Shown here: positions 46,201 to 59,832 of the stretch, piece by piece
Numbering within the stretch: position 1 is the stretch's first letter
Layout of the letters: every line of letters starts with the position of its first letter
NCBI GenBank assembly: GCA_034440635.1
Contig: JAOTON010001269.1
Span: 124,001-188,000 of the forward strand
Reading direction: 5' to 3'
DNA: 64,000 bases
Origin: Lepas anatifera
Taxonomy: Eukaryota; Arthropoda; Thecostraca; Lepadidae
Notes under the pieces: model-generated
Seen by the model: only the letters and a program-made list of their open reading frames with translations
Told to the model about the DNA's origin: nothing
The model's database searches: none
Program-made: the position numbers and the translations under genes

Positions 46201-49200
46201 TTAGAAATGTAGCTCTTATAGAGCCGAAAGTTGAAATGAGGTGTCCTTGGTTGACCTCGCCTGGTGACCTGACCTTGTGTGGCCCGGGATAAAAGATTCA
46301 CAGATGGTGGGAGAACGATGGGGTGAGAGATAGAGCTCTCAACTGCGGTGCGGCGCCTCGTCGTTTTTCTGCATCCCGAAAAAACCTTAGGGGGCCATCG
46401 ATGGTCCTCGGTGGAGCGAGGATTAATAAGCCTTAATACCCACCCCGGTGGACCTCTTAGCCACCTTTGCTCTGGAGCGGGAGTTAAAACACCCCTTAAT
46501 CTCGGATCCTGTGCGAGATAGTAAAAACACGCCATAACTGGTAGATCAGATATCTCATAAAAATTATTCAAGCAACTACGAGCAACTACATCAGCCCGTT
46601 TTTGGCCTAGTTCAATATTGAGGTCATGACAGGTCGAAGAAAGTGACATGCTGGAGAAGAGTTTCTGGGACTTAGCGTCTGACAGAGTTGAGCTGGAATC
46701 ATTTTAAGGCACCATTCGCTTTTCTCGGTATGGTGAATCAAATTATGCATAATACGACTATGCTAGCTCAAAAGGTAAAATTGGCCTGACCTAAGGTCAG
46801 TGTAAAGTCACTATCTGATCTATCATAGTCAATACGTATATCAATCGACTTGCGATAATAATCTCAGCGTAATGGCATGATAATAACAACTTTATCATCA
46901 TTTCCTGCAAAGTTATTGACCAAAGTCTCAAAACGTGCTCAAAGAGTCCCAGATGATATATCATAGGCCACGAGTCCAAACTTGCAGCATTAACCTGGAA
47001 ATGGGCCTAGAATACTACGATGTGAAAAATAGAAAGGTATATTAGGCTGTATCTATGGAAATATAACCATTTGAACCAATTCCTGTTTTCCCATGCATTT
47101 CCATTGAAGAGGTCATGATCCGTACTTCACTCTAGGCTTTCGATATGAAAAATCCCGGAAATCATTTTCCAGCAATCGATGGGCCCATTATGTGGCAGAA
47201 ATTTTAATTGGATAGATTCATCTTGTTCGTACTTATGCTATCTTAGAATTTTGCGGAGGTGAGGCCCATTAACCTGCATTAATAGCCTGACCTGAGATAA
47301 CCCAAACTTAAATGTTTGGGAATAAATTGCAGATTTGATGAAGGCCAATGTGCGCCAAGTACGGCGACGCTTCGCTCTTCCGCTTTTTGTACCACCGGGA
47401 AAAAATTGTGGGGTGTTCAAAACCCCCCACCGTTGTAAGGGTGCTTTCTCCCATCCGGGCCCGGGGAGGGGGTTTAGTTTTTTTTTTTTTTTGTCATTAA
47501 AGACACCAGAGGCCCTGAAACAGCAGTCATTTTTCCGTGTTGAGAACTGTGAGAGAATCGGGAGAAATAATTTTAACATTGGTCCAGACATAATCAGTTC
47601 AGCTTCCCTTACTCTGCAACAGAGCCGTGAGTTTTCAGAGAAGAACGGTACTTGCAATAGGGCCAGGAACATATTATTTGTCGAATAGTTTCTACATTTT
47701 TCAATGCTTTACTTTAGAACTGTAGAGTCATGGCTCATGACTTTCAGTTACCAGTCTTTTAACACTATAAAGAAACATCAAAAGCTAAGGCACTTCATCA
47801 TCCAACGAACGAGCAGCTTCAATGACGAGTATGAATTAGGGGTTTTAACGCTACGAGTGCACAGGTCAAAAGAGCAGCCCCGAACCGCCATCGTGATAGA
47901 CGATGGCAGGAGAGAGGGCTAGTTGAACCGCTTACAGAACTTCGGCCTGGGTCTACAAACCGGCTCAGCGACAGGGTACTGCCCGAGAACCGCGGTGGTA
48001 ATCAGAAGAGCAGCTCCTCCCCCGTATCTCCCTGGGGCAGGGATATCTAGATTTCAAACAAGTCCTCAGATTATACCGTGCTAGTTTTAGGCGAGATATG
48101 TGTTCAATTCCAGAGCAGCTCTGGCCGTTGATCAATTTTCGCAAGGTATTTGGGGACACACTCTAACGGTAGCGTTGTATGGCTTCCAATCGACCATGCG
48201 TCCTTTAAAAAAACCGGGAGTGCGTAATAATAGCTACCGATGTGTACCAATACACTAGCCGTGAAGGTCATGAGCCTCGCTAAGTCACATCCTGCTGTGT
48301 AGGCATTGGGGCATTAGGTTACACTTGTTCAGAAAGGATCGCCGGGACTTGAAACCTGAGTGATGGCTCGGGAAGCAGACACTACCACCTGTCGTCGGAT
48401 ATTTCCGTCCAGCAGGCTTCGAGACTCATACCTGCCTAACGTTGCGTGGGGTGCACCGGCGTTCAAGGTATGGTGACGTAAAATCTTAGTATAAGTTATT
48501 CAATGGGGTTCGATAACTACCGGTAGTGGGTCTAAGTGAAAGAGCTGGACAGATACAGGCCGAATTTGTTCTACATGTATCAAACTTGTGTCACAATAAT
48601 ATAAAACGAGGAAATACAATGCTTGGATAATAAAAGTTGGTGCTATTGCTTAATTCCAGGGCGAAATAGATGCTTTGCCTTGGCTTGCCCGAAAAAATGG
48701 GACTATGAAGATGGAAATATCAGCTGGCTTCAACTTAGAAACATATAAAAGTGTAAACCATGGAAACGAGTACTTGAAAAATAGATACACGACTGTTTGG
48801 TGGATAATGCATGTAACGTCTTTGGTTACTACATTTCTTTCATACTTCCTGCGAAGCGTTATTACTTTTACTAATTTTGTCAGGTTTTGTGACTGCGTCA
48901 GCCTTTAGCACAGATGTGGAAAAGACATTTTGTCAGTTTTTTTATAAGATATACAGAAATGAAACATGGGAACCTACAGAGTCATAAGGTGAATCCATCA
49001 ACTACTTTTGGTATGTTTCTTATTTGTTTTGTAGAGTACACACTTGAAAAAATATACAATTTTCCCCACAGCCTCAGAAGATCATTGAAGAATATACGTC
49101 CTGTAAGCCTGTCACCACTCTGAGGGGATGCACCTGAGGTCAGTGGTGCGCGGGTCCAGAGCAAAGGGAGGACGTTGACAGGCGATGGTCCGTCCTCAGA

Positions 49201-52200
49201 TTAGCCGGTGCTATGACGGTGCGGCAATAACAGGTTTGCACAGCCTCCACAATACAGGTCAATTTCATCTCCCCTGGTCAAGAAGACCAGCTGCATCCAC
49301 CAGTAGACGCATTTTTCTTTACATCCACTTCGCCCATCTAGCTGTGGGCTTTTATGCGTTGAAGCGGACAAAGTGATGAAAAATGCAGTTATTTGTGCTT
49401 TGAGTACAGTTTGAGGGTCCGGTGGCTCATTATTTTTTCTTCACCCGACGACTGAATTCACCCATTGTACAGTTTGATATACCCAGGCTTTCCTTTTTTC
49501 AATTTTAACCCGCGCCCCACCGGGGGTCTGGTGCCACCTTCGCCCCACCGGGGGCCATCGATGTCCCCTCTCTGATTCCGAAAATATTTTGGGTTAGAGA
49601 AAATCTGCGGAGTGCATTAGAAAGCTCGCGTGAATTCAGTAAGAAATTAATTCGTATGTTTAAGCGCTCAGGTCAATGGTTTGACCTCCAGAGGTCAAGT
49701 TAGGTCACGATAGGCTATTTGCACTAAAATATATAATGCTTAAGCAAACTGGGCATAACTCTTATGTAATTAGAGCTATTGAGATCTGGTAACGTACATT
49801 TGATAAGAAAATGTCAGACCTTTTTCCACTATGTGGACCGTCATGGCCTCCAGCTATTGATTTGACCTCCAGAGGTTACCTCGTGACCTAGTATGACCTG
49901 AGATCACAAAAGGTCAGAAAATGACCTTGCCGTACATCAAATGAAAGCCAATGACAAGACATACACGATGGTGTTTGATTCAGCGCTATAGCGTAATTAG
50001 GCCAAAAGTTATTGTTAAAATACTGTTTTTGACCCCTGGTGACCTTGGATGACCTTGGAGAGGTCAAAAAGCAAATATGGCCCCTGGGATCCATGAAAGG
50101 GTGTCTAAGAACTCTTTTCTGATCAATCTGGGCATTTGCAATCGTTTTTGTGCCTTTTAGATCATAAGACAGCTTTTCCCCATGCTTTTTCAATGAGAGA
50201 GGTCACCTCGTGACCTGACCTCAGGTCACGAAATCGAAAAATTCCGGATATACATCGTGTAGAATTTAGAAGGCTTATAAAGTGTAGAAAGTTTCAAATC
50301 AATCGACGAAGAAATGTAGCTCTTATAGCGCTCAGAACCTGAAGTGAGGTGACCTTGGTTGACCTCGCCTGGTGACCTGACCTTGAGTGACCCGGGGTAA
50401 AAATTTCAGGGATGGTGGAAAAATGATGGTGTGGGAGACAGAGTCCTCAACCGCGGTGCTGCGCCTCGTTGTGTTCCCGCTATCTCGAAGAAACCTTAGG
50501 GAGGGGGGCCATCGATGGCCCCCGATGGGGCGAGGGTTAAAATCGTTTGAGTGTCCTCCTATCAGTTGCGAAACATACTTTGCTCGAATTAGTTCATTCG
50601 ACCTCGTATATATGTATAGTTACGACATAGATGATATTTATACGAGAATACATAACACGAGCTCGAAGTGCACAGTGAGGATAAGTGATGGCTGAAGAAA
50701 GTTGACGCCACATGACCTTCGTTGTCGGGCCCTTAAAGCCCCTGAAGAAAGTTGAAGAAAATCATTATCAAAGATAACTTTCCTACCCCGATACACGAGC
50801 TCTAAACACCTAGCTTTAACACGCGCACCGGAGGGGGACTCGGAGGCCCCCTCACCTGTTTTTTTAATGTGGCTGGAGAACCGCTCATAGCCGAAAAACG
50901 ATACTCGATCACATATGAGAAAATTCAACGGCGCATCGACTGGTGAAAAAAATTTGAAACTCGGTCCTAAATTTGCTGACCTATAATCTTTCAAAGTCAG
51001 ACCTGCATTTTGAGATCGCGACAATCGCGCGGTGGGACAAGTTTACTTGCATTGGAGAACGAGTGGTGACGTTATAACGTCATATAAGCTGATATGTCAA
51101 GGTCACCTTACACGAAGGTCAAGGTCGAGGTCATATCAACACTTTCAAGGTCATTGACCTCAGTGCCTCCGATCAAATGGGTTTATTCGGTCTGACGTAT
51201 ATTATTGCTATGACTTCATGGTTAAGGTGCCTCAATACAAAGCTCAAGGTCAAAGGTTAAGGTCAAAGGCCATTGGAAAAGGTCAATCCTCATTTCCCAC
51301 CAAAAAGTTGCTAAAGTGCTATATATATTGCACATTATTAACAGTATACCATATTGTGACCTTAAAGGTCAATGACCTTGAATGACCTTGACCCCAAAAT
51401 GGTATGGAATGTTCTATGGGACTTTCCCTCTATGAGCCTGGTCCGTATTTAGCTTATTTCCGCCTTATCCCGCATAATCACGGCATTTTCCTATCGGTCC
51501 CCAGCATGACCAAGATTTGACTTTTATGACCTCGTTTGAACTTGAAGATATCGACAAAGGCCAATGAAAGTTGGTCATAATGTAGATAACCATCATCATG
51601 TATTTCTACAGTTCCACACAAATGAGGTGGCTTTTAAAGTGTCGTCGCAATGAGTATAAAGTGATTATAAACTATGGAAGGAGATGGTAAGGAAGGGGAA
51701 AGGTGAGGATCAAGAGGATGGGATTCTACCTGGAGGGGTCGCTGCAGCCACAGGCGCATGCGCTCACAGCCTCCAGGTAGAGTAAGGATAAGGATAAGGA
51801 TTAGGTACCGGTAAAAAACACACAATCGAACACACACTTCGAACATTTAAACAAAAATAATATAAAGATGAAAATGTTCGATTCTTCGGCTTCGCTTTCA
51901 TTTCGTCTTCGATCTGATAAATTTCGTTGTTTGTGCTCCATCTTGTCTGTGACATCGTTGATCTTGCTTCACTGATGTTCAATTGTTGCATATTTTTTAT
52001 TTTCTTTAATCTCCGGTGCTGATGTTCTCTTTCACAAAACTTGTTTTTTATTGTTCTCTAAAATTAGCCATCCTGAAATATTTCAATATTCCCGCCGCAG
52101 AAGCTTTTTTCTTGAAGGAGGTCTTAAAACACGTGAAACGCAAGAAAAAATCAAGGAGAAAGATTAGCGACGAAACGAGGATAGTAGGCCAAAAATGATG

Positions 52201-55200
52201 ACTTGCTTCTTATTTTTATCTTCTTCTAGCTTGCACCAGAGACGGTCGAGGCGAATAAAAATTAGTACATAATGTAGACAAAAGAATGAATCCTTCACCT
52301 GTACGGTATCATTGCTGATTTTAAATTAGAACAGGAGTATTTTTAGAATTTCATAGAGCACTGAAAACACGTCCACCCTGTCGCTGAAGGAACTGAACCA
52401 TAGCCCCCACCCACATCCCTAACGGCGTTTTTCTACGCTTCTTAGTTTCTCATATCTTTGGGGGGCCTGCCAGGCCCCCTCTCCAGTGCCCGTTAGTGCC
52501 AGACCCTTCTCCAGTGCAGGTGTTAACTCAATCAACCCCTCGTGATTAGTTAATTCAATCAACGATGGATGACCACGGTTCTTCAGCCTGTACCTCTGCC
52601 ACGGCGTTAAACACTTAATGAGTATGCTTGCAGACTGCGGGAAAGCGTTTTCAATTGTTACTTACACAAAAAACAAACCTAAGTACATGCCCGTAAGCTC
52701 AACATTCTGGTACGATCAGTCAATTTGTTTTACCATTGATAAAGCCTTTTCCCAGCTCGTAACTTTTTCACCGAGTTAAGCACCAAATGGATTTACGTGG
52801 GAGCTGAGAGAGGCATTATCATTGGTTATTTGTCCAACCCAGCACAGGGACCTTATTTGGTGGGGTATTAACTACGTTGCAATCTAAAGGGCTAATTTTG
52901 AATAGGCATATAATATATTTGTTGTTCCCGCTGCATCTCTTGGGTAGTCTGGCAAGATGCAGTTGTGCTTTTCCATGATCAGACAGGATTGCCGCAACGG
53001 ATTTTTTTACTGGGGAGGGGAAAGCTTTGACCTGCAGACGACAGTTTAGGAGGGACAGACGAAGACAAAGCATAAAATTCGCCAGAGAGGGTACTATCTC
53101 GGAAGCACACACGCCTCTCTCACCCCCACCACAGGGATACAATTGGTTTCAGATCAATTGGATTAGTGGACGAAAAGGGAAAATCAATATTTCGAGTGCC
53201 AAAATTTTAGGCAATGTCCCCTCTGGCTTGCAAGTTGGGAGGGATGCGTCTCTCCGTTTCCCGTCTTCAGTGCCGGTGAGGTCAAAGTATATTGAACTAT
53301 TGAATGGAAATACAAATGATCCATTTACAAATGAATGTGGCATGTATGATAATATCACGCGCTGTGGAACCGCCCCGAAAATCATGAGAAGAATGAGGCG
53401 GACATTCAACCTCCTTTGTTAGGATTTAACGTGCATGCTCAAAATCGCCAGCGCAGTAGAAGGGAACGAAACCTCGCCAACCCTCATGGTCCTACTATAT
53501 TACCAAAAAAATGATGACCACCTGCATCATGGAATAGGTGTCCATGTCTGCACTGCAGGACCAGCAGGTGCAGGTGCATCTTCAGGTCCTGCAGCCACAT
53601 AGCTCTGTAAATATTTCACAATAATCTTCGCAGCGTTGTTTTGATCACCTACAAAAAATGTGCTGAAACTTCACAAATATTCAAAATAGAAAGTCCAGCG
53701 GTCCCAAAGGGCGGGGGGATCTGGGTCGTGACTCTCCTAAGCCCCCACCAAAATGTCTGAACTTACCTAAAAGCAAATTAAAGCTCTATATTCAAAACCT
53801 GTTTAGCCGTTTGCTTCCCCTCTAATAAAAAGTTGTATGGGTTCAGTGTCTGAGTCTGCCACTGGTTGAAGCCATTTTGGCCCATAGACAGCCAGCCGGA
53901 CACCTCACTGTCCCGGCCTCCGCTGGCACTGTGAGGCATCGACAGTGCCTCCGCTGGCACTGTGAACATTGACCCACTCTGACGGAAGTCGCACTTAATG
54001 CAATTCAGGCATGACCATATAATCCTCTTGGAGGAGTAGACATAGAAACGCATGGTGACTGAGGTCAAGGAAGAAGGCTTTTTCCCTCACCCATTCGTTG
54101 CGTCTGATTATTTTAGGAATTTTGAGCTGGAAATTAAAAGATCAATGCCAAAAAGGAGCTAGTTGGCTTACCTTTTCCATTAGATTTAGCAAAACAGGGT
54201 TTCATGTTCTACTTACGCTTCGCCTTTTTGCATCTTATTGCCAGTCTCAGTTTCCTCCATCGCATATTTTTGGTCTTGAACTGAATTTTCACCGAACATC
54301 CGCGTCCTGTAAATGACTTATCTTTGGCTGAGTGCTGCTTTGTATATTCAACACAAAATTAAGGCCACTTTTTAGAAATTCAGGCCCCAAAAGTTACGTA
54401 TTTACGATGTTACTGTCACTGTCTTTTAGTCACACCTCCACTGTCTGTGATGCCACTCCACGCACTGGGGCCGGCAGCTGTCAGCCACCAAATACACCCA
54501 CACCGGAGCACCGACCGCCGCGAAGCCGACTCCACTTCCCCACAGGCGGGGAGGGGCTCGCCCACCCACGCAACCTCGTTTGCACACGCCGACTATGGGG
54601 TGTCCGCCGCGTTCCACCCTCACCCCAGCAGTGAACGCGGCGGGGCTAACTCAGTCGGGTCCAGTCGGCGTCGACGCTTCTTTGAACCGACTCGATACCC
54701 TGGCCGTCGGCCGCGGCCCCTGTTCTGCCACTGACCCTGGACGCTGTCCGTGCTGTTACAGGCGGAGCCAGCGATCGAAGCATGGCATTGTGGAATTCTG
54801 CAGAACCATGCACTGTGTGGGGTTTCTGGGGGGGCAGGTGAGGTGGTGTAAATATGATGTAAAATAGAAAAACATAAATCGCCAGACGGAAAATCAAGCG
54901 GTTTAAGCTTCTTCGGAGTTGGTTAAAAGAACAAGAAGTATTGTGAAATAAGCATGAACAATTCAGCTGACCGCAAACATCTCAGCAGCGGTCTCTCTCG
55001 GCAGGGCGACAGTGCAAACAGTGCCACCGGCTGCGACAGTATTGGACCACGCCCGGTTTGGCACGGAACCTGGGCAAGCCTGTAGTCGGCAGATCAAATA
55101 TGCAGGGCTCTGTCAACCGCACCGGCAGCTAGCAACGGCGCGCCCAAGGCCAAGCGGTCACACACAGAGCTGGTGTTGCAGTTGGTGCAAGGAAACCTCG

Positions 55201-58200
55201 AAATTAAAATTCCCTCCTGTGAAAAGTCTGACCAATGCAGGCCAATGGTCGAATAAACCCGATTTTTTAAATTGGACCAAGTGGGCGCGGCAACAATGAT
55301 CGTTAGCTCATATTACAGTTTTCAGACATTATGTAAAGGCTAGAATACATCCCATATACTTACAATTTATATCCGTTTCTGTGATTGCCTCTAGTTTTTC
55401 TTCCCAGGTCAATGACTTTAGGGTCAGATTCGAAAGAAAGAGAATCCAAGACATGTTTGATACAAAGGGTAATCAATCCCTAGTACTTCTTGCTGTGGGC
55501 ACAACCTCCCATTCTGGCATTGGTCCGTTTTTACAGCACAATGCCCTCGAGCTTTTTGTGTGTCATCGAACTACTCCCGGCAAGAAAAGGTAATTGCCTC
55601 AGTTCGGGTGGAGGAAGGCTTCTTCAGTCCTAAGGTATTTTCAGAGTGGTCGAAAGGTAACGGTGCATGGTGTTCGTACTGCTTTTAATTGATCATTTTT
55701 CTACTTTTCCTGTAAAAGTCATGTCGAGGTCATATGAGGTTAGTTCCAGAACCTGTGTTAATTAGCCTCACATGTAAAAACGTTTTGATTATTTGGATTG
55801 CTTGTGCAGATAATGCAGAACTCAAAATCGACGAGTCAATAAAAACTAGACACCTGTGAAAATGTCTGAGCTTAGACTGCTTCTACGTTTCAACGGAATC
55901 ATTTGAAACCCATTTTGGATAATGAGAGTTGCTTGGGATAAAACTTTGATATTCAGGATTTTTAGGATATATGACCAAAGGGTAGGTCAGATACATGATC
56001 TTCCCATCGTCGGGGCTTATGAATTTATATTTTGAAATATTTATGTTCAGTTCATACGTCTAATATCAACTTCAAAATTTCAACCTCATGCATCAACAGC
56101 CCATTCCAGTGCCTTGGTAGGCCAAGGCCAAGTTTGAAGCTCAAGATTTGACCTGTCACCTCGGACATGTAATCTGAGTGAAAGTAAATATTTTGAATAA
56201 AACAGTCAATTATATTTTCCTGAACAGAGATGGAGCTGTCGTTCTTTTATTGTGATTGCCTTATCGCTACAAGTGTATTTATGTTCGTTTGTACATCACG
56301 ACCAAATTTGAATTTATGTTAGATTCAAATATTGGCCCAACAAGTTTGGTCAAGATCACAAATAAACCTATTATAGTCGTAATGAATCTTGACCAGCACG
56401 AGAAGGTATAAAAACCTTTATGTCACGTATGCCAAATCTATTTTTTAAGGCAACAATATTGGCTGAAGTAGAGTCATGTGTCTGCATGAGCCCATGTGAC
56501 CTCTAAATGGTCATCGGGGAACACATTTGGAGAATGGCGCCTGACAATGAGTTCCAAACGCAGTTCTCAGATGACCTTGGCTGCATCTCCTAGACAACGC
56601 GTTTCAGACATTTCAAATATACCTACAATGAAGATCTCACGGATCTTACCTGACATTATGTCACTGGCAAAAAACTCCGAATCACACATTTGCGGCTATA
56701 TAGACACTAGACACCAGAGAGAGGAGTTTTAGGGCACTGCAGCTACAAAGGCTATATGTGCTAGACACCAGAGATCAGTGGGCATTGTTTAAAACGCAGG
56801 GTAGTTAAAAAATGAGATACAAGGTCACTTAAACTAGCCACTTGACCAGAGAGGACATTATTATATATACCCTTAGGCACTGGGACGAAGGTTAGATACA
56901 AGTGGACGACTAGCATTCATAATAAACAACGTGATGTTTGCAGCCGAAATAGTTTGACCATTCCGAGTTGGGAAACACATGTCTCAGAACATAGGAATGC
57001 AGTAACATATTTTCCTTCTGAAGGGTTGGTTCAAACATTTTTTCTGGTGTTCTTGGACTGTACGTGCTCTGCAAAGGGTTAGGAGTTCGAGGTTACCCAG
57101 AGACACGATTTGGTAACTTACCCTAGTCATAGGCTGGCGTCCTCATCTCCCTCTCCATCACCATTTGACCTCAGGAGCCGCTACGTCATTAAATTCCTTC
57201 CATAAAGCATTATCATTCCAGCATTATTGGGTTTAACAGCACGAGATATGATATCGACGACATGACATCCCAGTGCTGCGTTTATGGACTCTTACCACGC
57301 ATTAGCATGTAGACTGCGCCGCTTTGCTGGATCGTCTGCGGTACAGCCTAAAACCTAGGCGGCACGAGAACCACACACAAACTGTTCCGCCCGACTTGTA
57401 TGTGCACGGTGCAGTCTGAAATCCCAGCGGTAATTCAACTGAAATATATGCTGCACCGTCCAACTTAGATGTCTGCGGTGCAGTCTAAGGCGGCAGTGGT
57501 ATGAGGAAACCCTGCGCCACGAGGGCACCACTCTACTCGGCTCCCTGTGATGCAGCCCAAAGCAATAAAATACATAGCTGAAGCGCCCCACCTAAAAAGG
57601 GCACGGCAGCTGACTGGTAGTGATAGTGACGTCATAAGCTCCCGCCGCACTGCGACTCGCACAGTAATGGTGTTTTTGTGCCGGTGCATGTTGGAGAGTC
57701 ATTCAGAGGTCAGGAGCCCCGATCCTCCCAGCATAGATGAGGAAAACCATGACAAAAATAGTAAAAACATTGAAACTTTCAAAAGCTGAGACCGGTATCC
57801 AACGATGTGCGAGTAAGCCCTTCAATATGTTGTTATCATAGCCCGGTACCTAACCTTATACGGTATGTATGCGTTGGGGGAAGGCATTTTCTCTTTCGTA
57901 AGACTTAACATTTTCGTTGGGACAGCTTTCTTATCTTGGGTGAAAATTGGTCTCTGCAGGAGAGAATACAGTATAATTCCATTATATTCCCATCCCCAAG
58001 AGCTTAGCATAGTGGACTAACAAGGTAGGACTAAGAGGCTCGATGGGCTCAAGGGGCTTTTGAGTGTCCATAGTTATTCCGGGTACAGTTAGGTTAGGGT
58101 TGAGCCTCCACCTCCAGATCCCCTCCTGAAATGACAGTTTGGATCCGCCTCTGACTTATCACAGCTAGAAATGCGCAGCATACATTTTTCAGCTGGAAGG

Positions 58201-59789
58201 CCACGATCAGGACACTTTTTTAAACACAATGTTGAGGTCATTTCTGGTCACTTGTGCCTACCAATGTTCCCCAGCCCTTCAGTTTTTCCTGCACTGGAGA
58301 CCCGTGTCCTTCCAGTTGTGAATCCCTGAAACAGTGGTGGGTACAAGGGGGACTAGGGGGGTCAAGTCCCTCCCGCAAATTTCTTACTGTTCATAATAAT
58401 GGCATAGCAAGAAACTATTCGAGGTAAATGTGAGGTAGGGGTTAAGCCCCTTAACCCCCCACCCTCCGAAACGAAAGTCTGGGTGTACCACTGACCTGAA
58501 GGCTTGTTCTTCTTTCTGAAATGGTTTTTGGGCACTTTGCTGAAGGACAATATGAACCTCTGATTAGGTTTTTGCGCAAAGCAGGAACAAAGATGTCCCG
58601 ATAAAGAAAATAACAATAACCCTTTTACTGACTAAATATGCTTCCTTGAAGTCTGATAGTGTCCCTTCGATTTTTCTTGTTTAGTTCCCGGTAAAATTGG
58701 CAAATGCACTGCGCAGTTATTCCTCCGAATGTCCTCATCGATCATTGGTTATCTGCTTTCCTCGAATTTGAGATCACGGCTCAGGATCTTCGAGGTAATC
58801 GAGGTGGTGGATCGCACGGTGATGGATAACGAGGTGCAAAAAATGTTGACTATCTGTAAGTGAAAGTGGCTAAATATGAGCAGTTTGATGACATTGAATT
58901 TGAATATGAAGATTTTCTCTATTCTGCTCATTTTTTCCTAAAATTCAACTGACAATTTAGAATACAACGTATCTGCGGCCACTTCCAGACTTATCTAAGC
59001 CCAAAAATCGTAATTGCAAGATAAAATTGAAAATTTTTATGATCCTTAACAAGTTATTTACTCCCCTTTGAGGTATATGCTTTTTTTAGGTCATACTGGG
59101 TCACGGACCTATGACGTCATAATCAAAACCAGATTGACTAATTTGGGGTCGTGTCGTACCTCTCATTCTTCTCAATTATGGCTGTTAACACTTCAAGTTT
59201 ATATCATGTGACCTCAAATGACCTGATTTGACCTTCAAGGAACTCCTCGAACCTGTGTGTTTCATCATTTTAAGTAACCTCTCTATGACCTTGTGATCTC
59301 TACTGAAATATTCAAAGTGTCTAGGACGCAAAACTGTCTAGGAACATGCACTTACCAGTTCAACATCTGCCAGTGGGGAATAAGGGTAGGCAGATCCGTC
59401 TTAGAAGAGATGTGACTAGCTTTTTTCTAAGCAGCCACATCTAGAAGTCAATCCCACCTCCAATCTATTTTTGCAGAGTTCACATGGGGATTGGCCATTT
59501 AGTTTCGGAAAGCGTGTTCGAAACAAAACAGGTGGGGATGGTTGTGTGGAAAACTTCGGAATGTTTCTGAAGGTGAGGTAAATTAGAGCGCAGAAGGGAG
59601 TAGTACAATGCGAAGGAAACTTAAAGATGACTTGGGACGACGTAATGACATGGTACGTGACCTCAACATTTTGCAATGGCAATCTGAGCCGCTTGGTTCT
59701 CGGTGATGAAAATTGAATTTTCTAACTTCTGCTACTAATGATACGCCAAAAAAATCGAAAAAAAACTTGAGAACACTTTTAAGAAAGGG

Positions 59790-59832
<43 letters not shown>

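Noticed and set aside
53778..54068. Minus-strand ORF with HSASGGRDSEVSGWLS as a CCDC66 exon
   Set aside because: Acceptor exists but no donor gives a frame that fits the neighbouring phases; part of it is a small duplication.
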